Part shown: piece by piece, positions 27,700-38,074 of the stretch
Layout: each line of letters opens with the position of its first letter
Numbering within the stretch: position 1 is the stretch's first letter
From: an uncultured Dokdonia sp.
GTDB lineage: Bacteria > Bacteroidota > Bacteroidia > Flavobacteriales > Flavobacteriaceae
Direction of reading: 5' to 3'
DNA: 64,000 nt
Assembly (NCBI GenBank): GCA_947503305.1
Contig: CANNDF010000005.1
Coordinates: forward strand, 1-64,000
Translations under genes and position numbers: made by a program
The notes under the pieces: model-generated
What the model was told of the DNA's origin: nothing
The model's input: only the letters and a program-made list of their open reading frames with translations
Database searches by the model: none

Positions 27700-30600
27700 T
27701 TATCTACTTAAATAAAAATTACCATCAAAAGCTTGAGTGACTCCGTCTCTGGGGTCAAATATGTAGAAGTACACTCCCGTTGGAAGTCTATTTCCGAAGG
27801 TTATTCCGGTATTTGACTCTCCATTGAATAATGGTGTACTTTGATTCCCTTCATATACAATACTTCCATATCTATTAAAAATCTTGATTTCAAAATTTGG
27901 AAAAGCTACGGGTAACGTTCCTAGTTCTAACTCATCATTGGTTCCGTCATCGTTATCTGAAACTCCATCTGATATACCATCATCACATGTAGCATCACTT
28001 AATGGAAGAATATTTGCAATAAAAGAAACACGTTCAGATTCACACCCATTCTCATCTATTGCATTTACAAAATAGTCTTCTCCATTTACAAGTACTGTAG
28101 ATAATGGTAATTCGACTGTATCATTAATCGTATCATACCATGCGAAGTTGATTGTATTTGCAACTTCGAGATCCCCGAGAGTCACTCCTTCATTAATACA
28201 AAAGGGAGTGCTGTTTACTATAGGAGGTGCTACAGCTGTTATAGTTATAGAGATAAGTATTGAATCCTCAGTACAACTGCCATTAGAAGCAATATATGTG
28301 TATGTAAAGTCTCCTGTTCCTAATACTCCTACATCTACAATACCATTAGGTACAGTTACTGAAGTGGCTAGATCTATAAATTCTCCGCCTGTATCAACAT
28401 TTGTATCTAATAATGTAGTAAGATCAAAATCATAATCTCCAGGACAAAGGAAAGTTGATATATCTTCACCTACGTTAGGCAATTGTGATACCGTTACTGT
28501 AATTGTACTAGAAACACTAGGGCATACTCCGTTTGCAGTAATTTCATATACATAGTCGCCACTTTGATTAGTAGCTGGATTTAAAACAGCATTGACTCCT
28601 GCTGCTGTATATCCATTAGGTCCTGTCCAGGTCCCATCGGTATCTGGAGTTCCTGACAAAAGGTCAAACAAATTAAATACTCCCTGATCTACACAAATCT
28701 CAATAGTGGTTCCTGCTCCTGCATCTCCAGATTCAAAAACTGTAAATGTGAGTGTAGATTGATCATCACAACCATTGGCCGTTGTTGTATCGTATTGAAA
28801 ATTAAATGCCTGTTGCCCCGTAATCACAGGAATCACAAATGGGTTTGTAATTGTAGCTCCTGTATCGGTATCTGTCCATACACCTGAAGTAAAAATGGTA
28901 TCTACGCCATTGGTATCTAATAAGGTAATCAAATCTATCGAACCTACACTTTCACATACCTCAACTCCAGTTGTATCTTCTCCTGCATAATTGACATCAA
29001 AAAACATTACTGTAACTGTTGCTTGAGCTTCATCACACACTCCATTTGAAGGTACCGTATAGATATAATTACCTTCTTCATTTATTGCGGGATCAAAAGG
29101 AGCGTTATTTGTTGATGATGTATATCCTCCAGGACCCGTCCATGTTCCATTGGTATCTGGAGTTCCTGCAAGTGAATCAAATAAATCTATACTTACGCCA
29201 TCTGGACAAATCTCTATCGTAGCATCCATGCCTGCTTCAAATTGCTCAAAGATGGTAAACATAAGAGTAGCCTGATCTTCACAACCATTGGCCGTTGTCG
29301 TATTGTATTGAAAATTAAATGTCTGTTGCCCCGTAATTGTAGGAATCACAAATGGATTTGTAATCGTAACTCCTGTATCGATATCTGTCCATACACCTGA
29401 AGTAAAAATAGTATCTACGCCATTGGTATCTAATAAGGTAATCAAATCTATCGAACCTACACTTTCACATACCTCAACTCCAGTTGTATCTTCTCCTGCA
29501 TAATTGACATCAAAAAACATTACTGTAACTGTTGCTTGAGCTTCATCACACACTCCATTTGAAGGTACCGTATAGATATAATTACCTTCTTCATTTATTG
29601 CGGGATCAAAAGGAGCGTTATTTGTTGATGATGTATATCCTCCAGGACCCGTCCATGTTCCATTGGTATCTGGAGTTCCTGCAAGTGAATCAAATAAATC
29701 TATACTTACGCCATCTGGACAAATCTCTATCGTAGCATCTGTGCCTGCTTCAAATTGCTCAAAGATGGTAAACATAAGAGTAGCCTGATCTTCACAACCA
29801 TTGGCCGTTGTTGTATTGTATTGAAAATTAAATGTCTGTTGCCCCGTAATTGTAGGAATCACAAATGGATTTGTAATCGTAACTCCTGTATCGATATCTG
29901 TCCACACACCTTCTGGGCCTACAAAAACTATATCCACGCCATTAGTATCTAGCAAGGTAATCAAGTCAATAGGTGCCGTTATATTTGAAGTACAAAATTC
30001 AAGATCTGCTGTATCTTCTCCTGCATAAAAGACTTCTGCTAGAGTAACAGTAACTGTTGCTTGATCTCCTGGACATAATACATTATCTGGAACTGTATAT
30101 ATATAATCTCCCTCTACATCTACAGAAGGATCAAAAGGTGCATTATTAGTAGCAGAGGTATATCCTGCTGGTCCCGTCCATGACCCGTTATCATTAGGAT
30201 CTCCTGTAAGTAAATCAAATAAGTCTACAATCCCTCCATCTGGACAAATAGCCAAAGGAGCATCATCTCCTGCATTGTATTGCTCGTACACCGTAAATGA
30301 TAAGGTAGATTGATCCGTACATCCTGCAGTAGTCGTTGTATTATATTCAAAATTAAATGTTTGTTGATCTGTAATCTCTGGAAGTGTAAATGGGTTTGTA
30401 ATGATTGCACCCGTATCTATATCTGTCCATATACCTTCTGGTCCTTCATACACGGGATCATCTATTCCATTTGTTTCTAAAAGATCTATAAGATTAAACG
30501 GAGATGTAAGCTCTGTTTCACAAAATTCTAAACCACTTGTGGGTTCTCCTGCATAGTTAATAGGGTTTACCACAATAGTAATTAAAGTAGAGTGGCTTTC

Positions 30601-32031
30601 ACAAGGATGTTCTGTATCATTATTTGCAATACATCCATCTGGAGTCGAATGAATCACCTCAGGGTTTGTAGCACAATGATAATTATCATCTACAGTAAAT
30701 CTGAATACATAAGTACCAGCGCCTTCATTTGTTGTAATTTGAGAAAGATCTATCGTCCCCTGACTTGTATAATTAGGGTCGCCATCTAGAGAACATATAT
30801 CTCCAAGATTAGAAACCAATCCAAGATTAGAAGGTCCAGAAACAAACTCCCAATTGGTACAAGAATCATCTGGGTAGTCATATAACACGCCATTTTCAGT
30901 AGTAAATTCGACTAAGTCATATAAGTTTATAGTTCCTTGCGTAGGTTCATCTACGCAAAATTCTGGAACAGTATTCTGGGTAAAAGGTCTTATAAATTCA
31001 TAAAAAGTAAATGATACTACAGAGGTTTGATCTGGACAAACTGTCGAACGACTTTCTACAAAATAAGGAAACTCAAATGTCTGGCATCCAAAACGTTGAT
31101 TTGAAGCGTATAATTGATCATAGATTTCTGAGAGATTAATGACAGAATCTCCTGGTCCTGATATTTGTCCCGTAGGCTCATCTAGCCAAATTCCTTCTAT
31201 GTTTTCATTTACGAGATAGGCATCATCAGTAAGGTCAATAGGAATATCAAAATCTCCTGCAATCAATGAAGTTTCACATATATTAATATTGTTTGCAAAT
31301 CCTGCAAAGGGTTCTCTTACTACAGAGACCGTAATAAAGGTTTGTTGTTCGGGAGCACATGGTGATATTCCAGGTACGGTATATACCATCTCAAAAGTTT
31401 CTTCATCCACAAGTGGTGGTCCTGGTGAATATGGTACACTTACTTCCAGAAAACGATTGGAATTAATCGCAATAAAATTTGGACTTGTTCCCGTATATGA
31501 CCATGTCCCATTAATATGGGGACTCGGGTTAGAAAGCAATGTTTCAAATAAATTAATATTGGTCGTTGTGCCGCAAGGATCTGCATCACTTACTTGACAT
31601 ACTTGTAAGTTTACCCCTCCTGCTGTCGTAGATGCTGCATCTCCAGAATAGGGTCCTATGACCACATTCAAAAGAATCAAAATGTCATCTGGACAGGTTG
31701 ATGTAAAGGCGACAAACTCAAATTGATAATCCTCAATAGCTTCTGAGGCATTATCTAAGTCCCAAGTAAATAAATCTCCGGTTACTACATCCAGTGCAAA
31801 GTTAAAGCCTGGATCAAACCACATTCCATCTGCAGGAGTTATTGGTGTCACTCCCGGTAAGGCATTATACTGATCAAACAGATTAATAATACCATCTGGA
31901 TTACCGTCCATATCACCGTCTTCAACTGTAATGTCGCAAACGCTGATCGTTTCTACCATTGCACACTGACCATATAAGGTGACAGTTGTGAATAGCAATG
32001 TTCCTAAAAAAGTAAGTAATTTCCCTCTCAA
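27700..32031 (-). CDS. Giant repetitive adhesin with gliding-motility CHU_C (T9SS type B) C-terminal domain
   Basis: 1443 residues with signal MRGKLLTFLGTLLFTTVTLYGQ, then tandem beta-sandwich modules of Cys-poor adhesin type built from ICPDGVSIDLFDSLAGTP and FVIPTITGQQTFNFQYNTTT cassettes. The last 65 residues (EIKIFNRYGSIVYEGNQ ... LPTGVYFYIFDPRDG) are a gliding-motility-associated C-terminal domain, the type B signal for T9SS export. With PorP/SprF and OmpA genes directly behind it, this is a SprB-like adhesin operon on a reduced scale. Two 171-residue modules are nearly identical. Whether this strain glides cannot be judged from this locus. Confidence 0.92.
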   Translation of the reverse strand: MRGKLLTFLGTLLFTTVTLYGQCAMVETISVCDITVEDGDMDGNPDGIINLFDQYNALPGVTPITPADGMWFDPGFNFALDVVTGDLFTWDLDNASEAIEDYQFEFVAFTSTCPDDILILLNVVIGPYSGDAASTTAGGVNLQVCQVSDADPCGTTTNINLFETLLSNPSPHINGTWSYTGTSPNFIAINSNRFLEVSVPYSPGPPLVDEETFEMVYTVPGISPCAPEQQTFITVSVVREPFAGFANNINICETSLIAGDFDIPIDLTDDAYLVNENIEGIWLDEPTGQISGPGDSVINLSEIYDQLYASNQRFGCQTFEFPYFVESRSTVCPDQTSVVSFTFYEFIRPFTQNTVPEFCVDEPTQGTINLYDLVEFTTENGVLYDYPDDSCTNWEFVSGPSNLGLVSNLGDICSLDGDPNYTSQGTIDLSQITTNEGAGTYVFRFTVDDNYHCATNPEVIHSTPDGCIANNDTEHPCESHSTLITIVVNPINYAGEPTSGLEFCETELTSPFNLIDLLETNGIDDPVYEGPEGIWTDIDTGAIITNPFTLPEITDQQTFNFEYNTTTTAGCTDQSTLSFTVYEQYNAGDDAPLAICPDGGIVDLFDLLTGDPNDNGSWTGPAGYTSATNNAPFDPSVDVEGDYIYTVPDNVLCPGDQATVTVTLAEVFYAGEDTADLEFCTSNITAPIDLITLLDTNGVDIVFVGPEGVWTDIDTGVTITNPFVIPTITGQQTFNFQYNTTTANGCEDQATLMFTIFEQFEAGTDATIEICPDGVSIDLFDSLAGTPDTNGTWTGPGGYTSSTNNAPFDPAINEEGNYIYTVPSNGVCDEAQATVTVMFFDVNYAGEDTTGVEVCESVGSIDLITLLDTNGVDTIFTSGVWTDIDTGVTITNPFVIPTITGQQTFNFQYNTTTANGCEDQATLMFTIFEQFEAGMDATIEICPDGVSIDLFDSLAGTPDTNGTWTGPGGYTSSTNNAPFDPAINEEGNYIYTVPSNGVCDEAQATVTVMFFDVNYAGEDTTGVEVCESVGSIDLITLLDTNGVDTIFTSGVWTDTDTGATITNPFVIPVITGQQAFNFQYDTTTANGCDDQSTLTFTVFESGDAGAGTTIEICVDQGVFNLFDLLSGTPDTDGTWTGPNGYTAAGVNAVLNPATNQSGDYVYEITANGVCPSVSSTITVTVSQLPNVGEDISTFLCPGDYDFDLTTLLDTNVDTGGEFIDLATSVTVPNGIVDVGVLGTGDFTYTYIASNGSCTEDSILISITITAVAPPIVNSTPFCINEGVTLGDLEVANTINFAWYDTINDTVELPLSTVLVNGEDYFVNAIDENGCESERVSFIANILPLSDATCDDGISDGVSDNDDGTNDELELGTLPVAFPNFEIKIFNRYGSIVYEGNQSTPLFNGESNTGITFGNRLPTGVYFYIFDPRDGVTQAFDGNFYLSR
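28766..29910 (-). repeat. Tandem 513-bp repeats in the adhesin gene
   Basis: Sequence around 28941-29250 recurs at 29454-29763 with an exact 513-bp offset and nearly no changes; a third, more diverged copy begins near 29790. The unit encodes 171 residues, two beta-sandwich cassettes. Confidence 0.9.
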
Positions 32032-32072
32032 TGTATTAGTATTTAGTTAGGGGCAATATAGCTAAGCTTTAT

Positions 32073-32134
32073 CGATAAACAACACAAAAAGACAAAAAAA
32101 TATCGATAAAATACACAAAAACAACGACGAAATA
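32073..32134 (-). promoter_or_regulatory. CGAY direct repeats upstream of the adhesin operon
   Basis: CGATAAA at 32073 and 32104 and CGACGAAAT at 32125; the last two are 21 bp apart, and each of these two is followed by TACACAAA. The block 32102-32133 matches the block upstream of paralog B. It lies 40-100 bases before the adhesin start. The remaining gap (32135-32463) holds the palindrome at 32399 and no gene. Confidence 0.55.
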
Positions 32135-32398
32135 CACAAACCCCTTGAAAATACTGGGCCTGAGCTTTGGCGTCAAAAATTAAAAAAATGTGTATTTTAA
32201 CGATAAATTATTTTCAAATATACGTGAAAACCGTATATTATGTAAGAAAAATAGTACTGTTTTTAATAGCAAATCTGCTTATATCATCAGACTAGAGCTT
32301 ACTTTCACGTCATTATCCATAATACTATTCATCTAGTTAATTAATAAAATTAGTCCTTTTTTTATTCTATAAATACATAATAAAACTCTTGGTAATTT

Positions 32399-32412
32399 GC
32401 TTTCGCGAAAGC
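32399..32412. repeat. GCTTTCGCGAAAGC palindrome, copy 6
   Basis: Perfect copy, intergenic, about 50 bases beyond the stop of the secreted FG-GAP gene. Confidence 0.9.
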
Positions 32413-32463
32413 GGTATACCCATTAAGAATATATCGCTCATTATACTTATACAACCCTTATGT

Positions 32464-34236
32464 TTAGTTTTTAATAATCTTATAGATTTTAGATTTTCGG
32501 GCATGAGTCATTCTAAGAAAGTATATCCCTTTTTTAAACGTAGACAGATCTATTTCTAAGGTATGGGAATCAATACGGCCAGTCTGGGAAACTCTTCCTA
32601 AACTATCAAATAGTGAATATACACCATCATTAAATTCTTGAATATTGAAAGCATGAATTTTAGATACTGTGGGGTTAGGATATATTTTTATTTGATCTAT
32701 ATTCTGATTTACTATAGATAAAGGACTTTGTCCTTCTTGGATAGATATAGTTTGATTAATGGTTACATTTTCTATACGATCAATCAGACCACTTGGCCAA
32801 TGAACTTCTACCGCATCAATATTTGCTGCACTACCTAGCCCAAAAAACTCTGTTCCGCTGTTTTGACTTATATACCCTTCTCCACATAGCGTATAATTAT
32901 GATATACCTGTTCTCCTTCATAGACCTTAATCAGAGCCCCTATTCCCATTCGATTACTTTGTACCCCTGTTAATCTTACTTTAAGCCACGAATTCTCATT
33001 TGACACCGTATTTTCTAATAGGTATATAGGATCGTTTACAATATTAAGGACAATTATATCTGGAAATCCGTCATTATTAATATCGCCTATAGCACTTCCA
33101 AAACTAAATGCAGTATCCTCCTCAAGTCCTGTATTAGTAGGGATTATAAATTGCCCGTTTTGTTCCTGTTCATAATAGGTTGTTAGTTGTGTATTTGATG
33201 TATTATTATTTGAGGAACATACTAACAGGTCTTTATCCCCATCATTATCTGCATCTAAAAAAGAAGCTCCCCATGCTATACCACTAAAGCTAGTCCCGTT
33301 ATCAGAAGCTATTTCTGTATAGGTTGTATCTCCATTATTTGATAAAAAAGCATTCCCTATAGTACTTGTTTCTTCTGTACAGGTATCACTTATATTTGTC
33401 ACATATATATCTAAATCTCCATCGTCATCATAATCGTCAATTGTGGTTGACATTGCTAGTATTGCAAGATTTACACCTGCTTCACTACTTGCATTTGTAA
33501 ATGTTCCATCTCCATTATTTTTATAAAGAACATTTTCCCAAGGACAAAAGTCATTAGCAGAATATATATCTACATCTCCGTCATTATCGTAATCAAAAAA
33601 AGAGGAGCAAAATGTATTAATCCCCTCAACTTCTATACCTGCTTCAACACTTACGTCTGTAAATGTCCCATCCCCATTATTATGAAATAATAGACTAGGT
33701 GATGCACTGCTCCACACACTAAGAAAGACATCTAAAAAACCATCATTATCGTAATCTCCCCATGAAGAGCTCCACAAATCTTCTTGCGCAACTCCAGTAA
33801 AACCAGCACTGTCAGTAATATTGGTATAATTTGAATTTCCGTCATTACGATATAACCATATCATTCCTTCATCACTTACGCCAAAAAAATCTACATCGCT
33901 ATCATTATCAAAATCTACCCAAATAACTTGTTTTGCAGGAACATCATTACTAGAAATAGGTAAATCAATAGCCGTAAATACTCCATTTATATTTCTAAAA
34001 AATTGAAAATCTTTGTTGGTTGAAGCTGGCAATGTAATATCATCCCAACCATCATTATCAAAATCGTAAAAAGAGATTCCCGCCCCAAATACCGTATCAT
34101 CTCCATAGATAGCACCTTCACCTGAGATAAGAGTAGATTCTCTTTTTGTAAATATGCTTTGAGCAGTATTTGAAAAAGAAGTGAAAAGAAAAAAAAGAGT
34201 CAGAAGGTATGACAAATATGTAGTAGTTTCTTTCAT
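32464..34236 (-). CDS. Secreted FG-GAP/ASPIC protein with T9SS type A sorting domain
   Basis: I start at ATG 34236 (MKETTTYLSYLLTLFFLFTSFSNTAQS, a signal peptide); the earlier start at 34278 adds a 14-residue leader unlike a signal. 590 residues: FG-GAP repeats (SFYDFDNDGWDDITLP, DYDNDGFLDVFLS, DADNDGDKDLLVC), an ASPIC/UnbV-like segment near 420-490 (GVQSNRMGIGALIKVYEGE, FGLGSAANIDAVEVHWPSG), and a C-terminal Por_Secre_tail (IKIYPNPTVSKIHAF ... FKKGIYFLRMT). Export by T9SS to the cell surface or medium is expected. Ligand unknown. Confidence 0.9.
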   Translation of the reverse strand: MKETTTYLSYLLTLFFLFTSFSNTAQSIFTKRESTLISGEGAIYGDDTVFGAGISFYDFDNDGWDDITLPASTNKDFQFFRNINGVFTAIDLPISSNDVPAKQVIWVDFDNDSDVDFFGVSDEGMIWLYRNDGNSNYTNITDSAGFTGVAQEDLWSSSWGDYDNDGFLDVFLSVWSSASPSLLFHNNGDGTFTDVSVEAGIEVEGINTFCSSFFDYDNDGDVDIYSANDFCPWENVLYKNNGDGTFTNASSEAGVNLAILAMSTTIDDYDDDGDLDIYVTNISDTCTEETSTIGNAFLSNNGDTTYTEIASDNGTSFSGIAWGASFLDADNDGDKDLLVCSSNNNTSNTQLTTYYEQEQNGQFIIPTNTGLEEDTAFSFGSAIGDINNDGFPDIIVLNIVNDPIYLLENTVSNENSWLKVRLTGVQSNRMGIGALIKVYEGEQVYHNYTLCGEGYISQNSGTEFFGLGSAANIDAVEVHWPSGLIDRIENVTINQTISIQEGQSPLSIVNQNIDQIKIYPNPTVSKIHAFNIQEFNDGVYSLFDSLGRVSQTGRIDSHTLEIDLSTFKKGIYFLRMTHARKSKIYKIIKN

Positions 34237-34382
34237 AAAGCAAGAGGTATATATAATAATATACTTGTATATCGTCATACCGTAAAAGGGTTGCGTTGTT
34301 TAGATAACTAATATTATAAACTCTTGTAATATAATACACTCGCGTACCCTATACAAGATAGGTATTTATCATGACGTAAAAT

Positions 34383-34411
34383 AAAAATCCCCGTAACAGA
34401 AGTTACAGGGA
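34383..34411 (-). terminator. Rho-independent terminator of dnaK
   Basis: Stem TCCC/GGGA plus GTAAC/GTTAC with one mismatch around AGAA; a T-run follows on the minus strand. Confidence 0.8.
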
Positions 34412-34454
34412 CTTTTTATATACATCTATGATTCGCTTTAAATGCGAAATATAG

Positions 34455-36368
34455 TTACTTCACTTCTTCGAAGTCTACATCTTCTACATCACTAGACTCT
34501 GCAGTAGCATCACCTCCAGCCTGTGCGTCAGGTCCTGGTTGTGCTTCTCCTGCGCCTTGTGCTTCTGCCTGAGCTTTATACATCTCTTCAGAAGCTGCTT
34601 TCCATGCTTCGTTTATAGCATCTAATTTAGGCTGAATGGTATCTACATCTTTTGTTTCAAAAGCTGTTTTTAACTCAGCAAGTGCATCTTCGATAGGTTT
34701 TTTCTTATCGTCAGAAAGCTTTTCTCCAAACTCTTTTAACTGCTTTTCTGTTTGGAAAATCATTCCATCTGCTTCATTAATTTTATCTGCAGTCTCTTTT
34801 GCTTTTGCATCTGCATCTGCATTTGCTTCGGCTTCGGCTTTCATCTTAGCGATTTCTTCTTCTGTAAGTCCAGAAGAGGCTTCAATACGGATATCCTGAG
34901 ATTTATTAGTCGCTTTATCGGTAGCGCTTACTTTGATAATTCCGTTTGCATCTATATCAAATGTTACTTCAATTTGTGGTGTACCGCGTTGTGCTGGTGG
35001 AATTCCATCAAGGTGAAAACGTCCAATCGTTTTATTGTCTGCTGCCATAGCACGCTCTCCTTGTAATACATGGATTTCTACAGATGGTTGATTATCTGCA
35101 GCAGTAGAGAATACTTGTGACTTCTTTGTAGGAATTGTTGTATTAGCCTCGATAAGTTTTGTAAATACATTCCCCATCGTTTCAATTCCTAAAGAAAGTG
35201 GCGTTACATCAAGAAGTAAAACATCTTTTACATCTCCGGTAAGTACACCTCCTTGTATTGCAGCTCCTACTGCAACAACCTCATCTGGGTTTACTCCTTT
35301 TGATGGTGCTTTCCCAAAGAATTTTTCTACCGCTTCCTGTACAGCAGGGATACGAGTAGAACCTCCTACAAGAATAATCTCATCGATATCTCCCGTACTT
35401 AATCCTGCAGCTTTTAATGCTGTCTGACAAGGCTCAATGGTTCTCTTTACTAGATCGTCTATTAATGCTTCAAATTTTGCACGGCTTAAGGTACGTACTA
35501 AGTGTTTTGGTCCACTTGCAGTAGCTGTTACATAAGGTAAGTTGATCTCTGTTTGTGAAGAAGAAGAAAGCTCAATTTTTGCTTTTTCTGCAGCTTCTTT
35601 AAGACGTTGTAAAGCCATAGGATCTTCACGTAAGTCCATGTTTTCATCTGCTTTAAACTCTTCTGCAAGCCAGTTGATAATCTTTTGGTCTACGTCATCC
35701 CCTCCTAAGTGTGTATCTCCATCTGTAGCAAGTACTTCAAATACACCATCTCCTAATTCTAGAATAGATACATCATGTGTTCCTCCTCCAAAATCAAAAA
35801 CAACTATTTTCTGATCACTATCTTTCTTATCAAGTCCATAAGCAAGTGCTGCTGCTGTAGGTTCATTGATAATACGTTCTACTTTAAGACCTGCAATCTC
35901 TCCAGCTTCTTTTGTTGCTTGACGTTGACTATCGTTAAAATAAGCAGGTACTGTAATTACAGCACGTGTTACATCTTGACCTAGATAATCTTCGGCCGTT
36001 TTCTTCATTTTTTGAAGTGTCATTGCACTTAATTCCTGAGGTGTATATAGACGACCATCAATATCCACACGTGGTGTATTGTTGTCTCCTTTTACTACTT
36101 TATATGCAGCACGATCTGCTTCTTTAGCACTCTCAGAATATTTGTTCCCCATAAAACGTTTGATAGACGCTATGGTTTTTGTTGGGTTTGTTACAGCTTG
36201 GCGTTTTGCAGGATCTCCTACTTTAATTTCCCCGCCTTCTACAAAAGCAATTACTGATGGTGTGGTACGTTTACCCTCAGCATTAGGGATTACTGTAGGC
36301 TCATTCCCTTCCATTACGGCTACGCACGAATTGGTAGTCCCTAAGTCAATACCTATTATTTTACTCAT
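34455..36368 (-). CDS. dnaK: Chaperone DnaK (Hsp70)
   Basis: 637-residue Hsp70. The ATPase domain opens [21 protein letters not shown], with [48 protein letters not shown] and [13 protein letters not shown]; the substrate-binding domain begins after [16 protein letters not shown]; the tail ends in an acidic [11 protein letters not shown] motif. Length is standard. It is encoded alone, without grpE or dnaJ in the window, which is usual for Bacteroidetes. No CIRCE element (TTAGCACTC repeats) is seen upstream. Confidence 0.98.
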   Translation of the reverse strand: MSKIIGIDLGTTNSCVAVMEGNEPTVIPNAEGKRTTPSVIAFVEGGEIKVGDPAKRQAVTNPTKTIASIKRFMGNKYSESAKEADRAAYKVVKGDNNTPRVDIDGRLYTPQELSAMTLQKMKKTAEDYLGQDVTRAVITVPAYFNDSQRQATKEAGEIAGLKVERIINEPTAAALAYGLDKKDSDQKIVVFDFGGGTHDVSILELGDGVFEVLATDGDTHLGGDDVDQKIINWLAEEFKADENMDLREDPMALQRLKEAAEKAKIELSSSSQTEINLPYVTATASGPKHLVRTLSRAKFEALIDDLVKRTIEPCQTALKAAGLSTGDIDEIILVGGSTRIPAVQEAVEKFFGKAPSKGVNPDEVVAVGAAIQGGVLTGDVKDVLLLDVTPLSLGIETMGNVFTKLIEANTTIPTKKSQVFSTAADNQPSVEIHVLQGERAMAADNKTIGRFHLDGIPPAQRGTPQIEVTFDIDANGIIKVSATDKATNKSQDIRIEASSGLTEEEIAKMKAEAEANADADAKAKETADKINEADGMIFQTEKQLKEFGEKLSDDKKKPIEDALAELKTAFETKDVDTIQPKLDAINEAWKAASEEMYKAQAEAQGAGEAQPGPDAQAGGDATAESSDVEDVDFEEVK

Positions 36369-36493
36369 TATATATGTGTTTAAGTGTTATTTATAATTTT
36401 ATACAACTCACTATAGTCAATCATTATGCCACTGACAAAAGTGTGACAAGGTGTCATTCTATTGTATAATACCTCTGATATGTGACTTTTTAC

Positions 36494-36507
36494 GCTTTCG
36501 CGAAAGC
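36494..36507. repeat. GCTTTCGCGAAAGC palindrome, copy 7
   Basis: Perfect copy in the dnaK/glycine-zipper intergenic gap; the palindrome extends to TACGC...GCGTA. Confidence 0.9.
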
Positions 36508-36591
36508 GTACTCATTTTTTTAATTTTACACGAGACCAAAGGTTTCTAATGACTATCTTGACCTTTATATATATCATTACTTCCAAATAGT

Positions 36592-36780
36592 ATGCAAGAA
36601 AAAAAGAAAAAACAACAATCTTCTAAGGGTAACGGGATAGGAATTGGCGCGGGTATAGGAGTTGCGCTAGGAGCTGCCTATGGCCTTACTACAGATGATA
36701 GTTCTCAAAGTATCGCGATAGGACTTGCCATAGGTACAGCTATAGGGGCCATTTTTGATTATGTAAGAAGAAAAAAATAG
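36592..36780 (+). CDS. Small glycine-zipper protein
   Basis: 62 residues: a Lys/Gln-rich N-terminus, then two hydrophobic segments with regular Gly/Ala spacing (GIGIGAGIGVALGAAYG and IAIGLAIGTAIGAIFDY) separated by a short polar loop, ending RRKK. This is a two-helix membrane hairpin of glycine-zipper type. Similar peptides occur widely in Flavobacteriaceae; role unknown. It lies between dnaK and the convergent umuC gene, 19 bases from the umuC stop. The coding call rests on ORF integrity and composition. Confidence 0.6.
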   Translation: MQEKKKKQQSSKGNGIGIGAGIGVALGAAYGLTTDDSSQSIAIGLAIGTAIGAIFDYVRRKK

Positions 36781-36799
36781 GGGTTTATTACACGTATAT

Positions 36800-38074
36800 T
36801 TAATGAACTGCCTTTACAGTGAGTAATTCTCCCCATTGTGTTGTATATCGAGGACTACGTTCACGCTTGATCAACTCCCATTCGTCTACTCGTGTTCCAA
36901 TCATAGCAGATGCTATTGTTGATTTTCCAAACTTCATATTAAGCTTATCTAAAGTTGCAATAAGTCGTTTATCATTGAATTTAGAACGTTGTTGAAAAAG
37001 GTTGCCTTGTACATACTCCTGAGGAATAATACCACTCAAATTAACGCCTACTTTTTTATAACGATATCCTGGTTTATAAATATGGTGTAATGCTTTTCGG
37101 GCTTCGGAGATCAAAGCAAATGTGTCGTTTGTAGGAATAGGCATGGTCACTGTAGTACCCTTAGAGTATTGTTTATCTATTTTACTATGGTAATTGGTAT
37201 GTAAGAATACTTGTATATAGGTTGCACATGAATTTTGAGCCCGTAGGACTTCTGCTACTTCGGTAATATAGTATGCGCATGCTTCTTCTATACGTCCTAA
37301 ATCTCGAAGCTTCTGTCCAAATGATTTTGCAGTTCCAATTGCCTTTTTAGGTTTAGGCATTGTCATAAACTCCAAACAAGATTCTCCTTGTAATTCTTTC
37401 CACAAACGTTCTCCTACGATCGTCATCTCTTTACGCACCCATGCAAGTGGCAGTCGTACAAAATCTATTGCCTTAAAAACACCTACTTGATGAAGTCGCA
37501 TTACATGTTTTCTTCCAATACCCCATATATCTCCGATTTCTGCCCATGCCAATGCTTCTAATCGTTTTTCTTCAGTATCCATTATATATACATGATGGTG
37601 GGATGCTATTTTTTTAGACATTCGATTTGCCAGTTTTGCCAGTACCTTTGTAGGGGCTACCCCTACTCCTACGGGAAGTCCTGTCTCCTTATAGATACGC
37701 TCTTTAATATTATGCCCATATGCTTTTAGATCTAGATGCTCCATTCCTCCAACATCTACAAATGCCTCATCAATACTATATACCTCTACATGAGGGGAAA
37801 ATGTCCCTAAAATATTCATCACCCGTTGTGACATCTCGCCATACAATGTATAATTAGATGAAAAGAAGGTGACATTATTTTTGATTAAGGCATCCTTAAT
37901 TTTATAGACAGCTTCAAACATAGGAATATGTGCTAGCCGTTTTGCCTCAGCATTGGCCGCAATTACACATCCATCATTATTACTCAATACAACAACAGGT
38001 TTCCCCCATAGATCAGGGCGAAATACTTGCTCACATGAAGCATAAAAACTATTGCAGTCTACCATTGCAATCAT
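36800..38074 (-). CDS. umuC: Y-family DNA polymerase V catalytic subunit
   Basis: I start at ATG 38074, giving the standard opening MIAMVDCNSFYASCEQVF; the longer start adds 12 residues absent from the family. 424 residues. Catalytic acids D6 (VDCNSFYASCE) and D102-E103 (VYSIDEAFVDVGG) are present, as are the fingers VVVLSNNDGCVIAANAEAK and the thumb motif IGDIWGIGRKHVMRLHQ. The polymerase performs error-prone lesion bypass with the UmuD partner. The start overlaps the umuD-like stop by 4 bases. The polymerase itself looks intact although its partner appears proteolytically dead. Confidence 0.95.
   Translation of the reverse strand: MIAMVDCNSFYASCEQVFRPDLWGKPVVVLSNNDGCVIAANAEAKRLAHIPMFEAVYKIKDALIKNNVTFFSSNYTLYGEMSQRVMNILGTFSPHVEVYSIDEAFVDVGGMEHLDLKAYGHNIKERIYKETGLPVGVGVAPTKVLAKLANRMSKKIASHHHVYIMDTEEKRLEALAWAEIGDIWGIGRKHVMRLHQVGVFKAIDFVRLPLAWVRKEMTIVGERLWKELQGESCLEFMTMPKPKKAIGTAKSFGQKLRDLGRIEEACAYYITEVAEVLRAQNSCATYIQVFLHTNYHSKIDKQYSKGTTVTMPIPTNDTFALISEARKALHHIYKPGYRYKKVGVNLSGIIPQEYVQGNLFQQRSKFNDKRLIATLDKLNMKFGKSTIASAMIGTRVDEWELIKRERSPRYTTQWGELLTVKAVH

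Noticed and set aside
36369-36591. CIRCE-type heat-shock operator before dnaK
   Set aside because: No TTAGCACTC-N9-GAGTGCTAA sequence is present in the gap.
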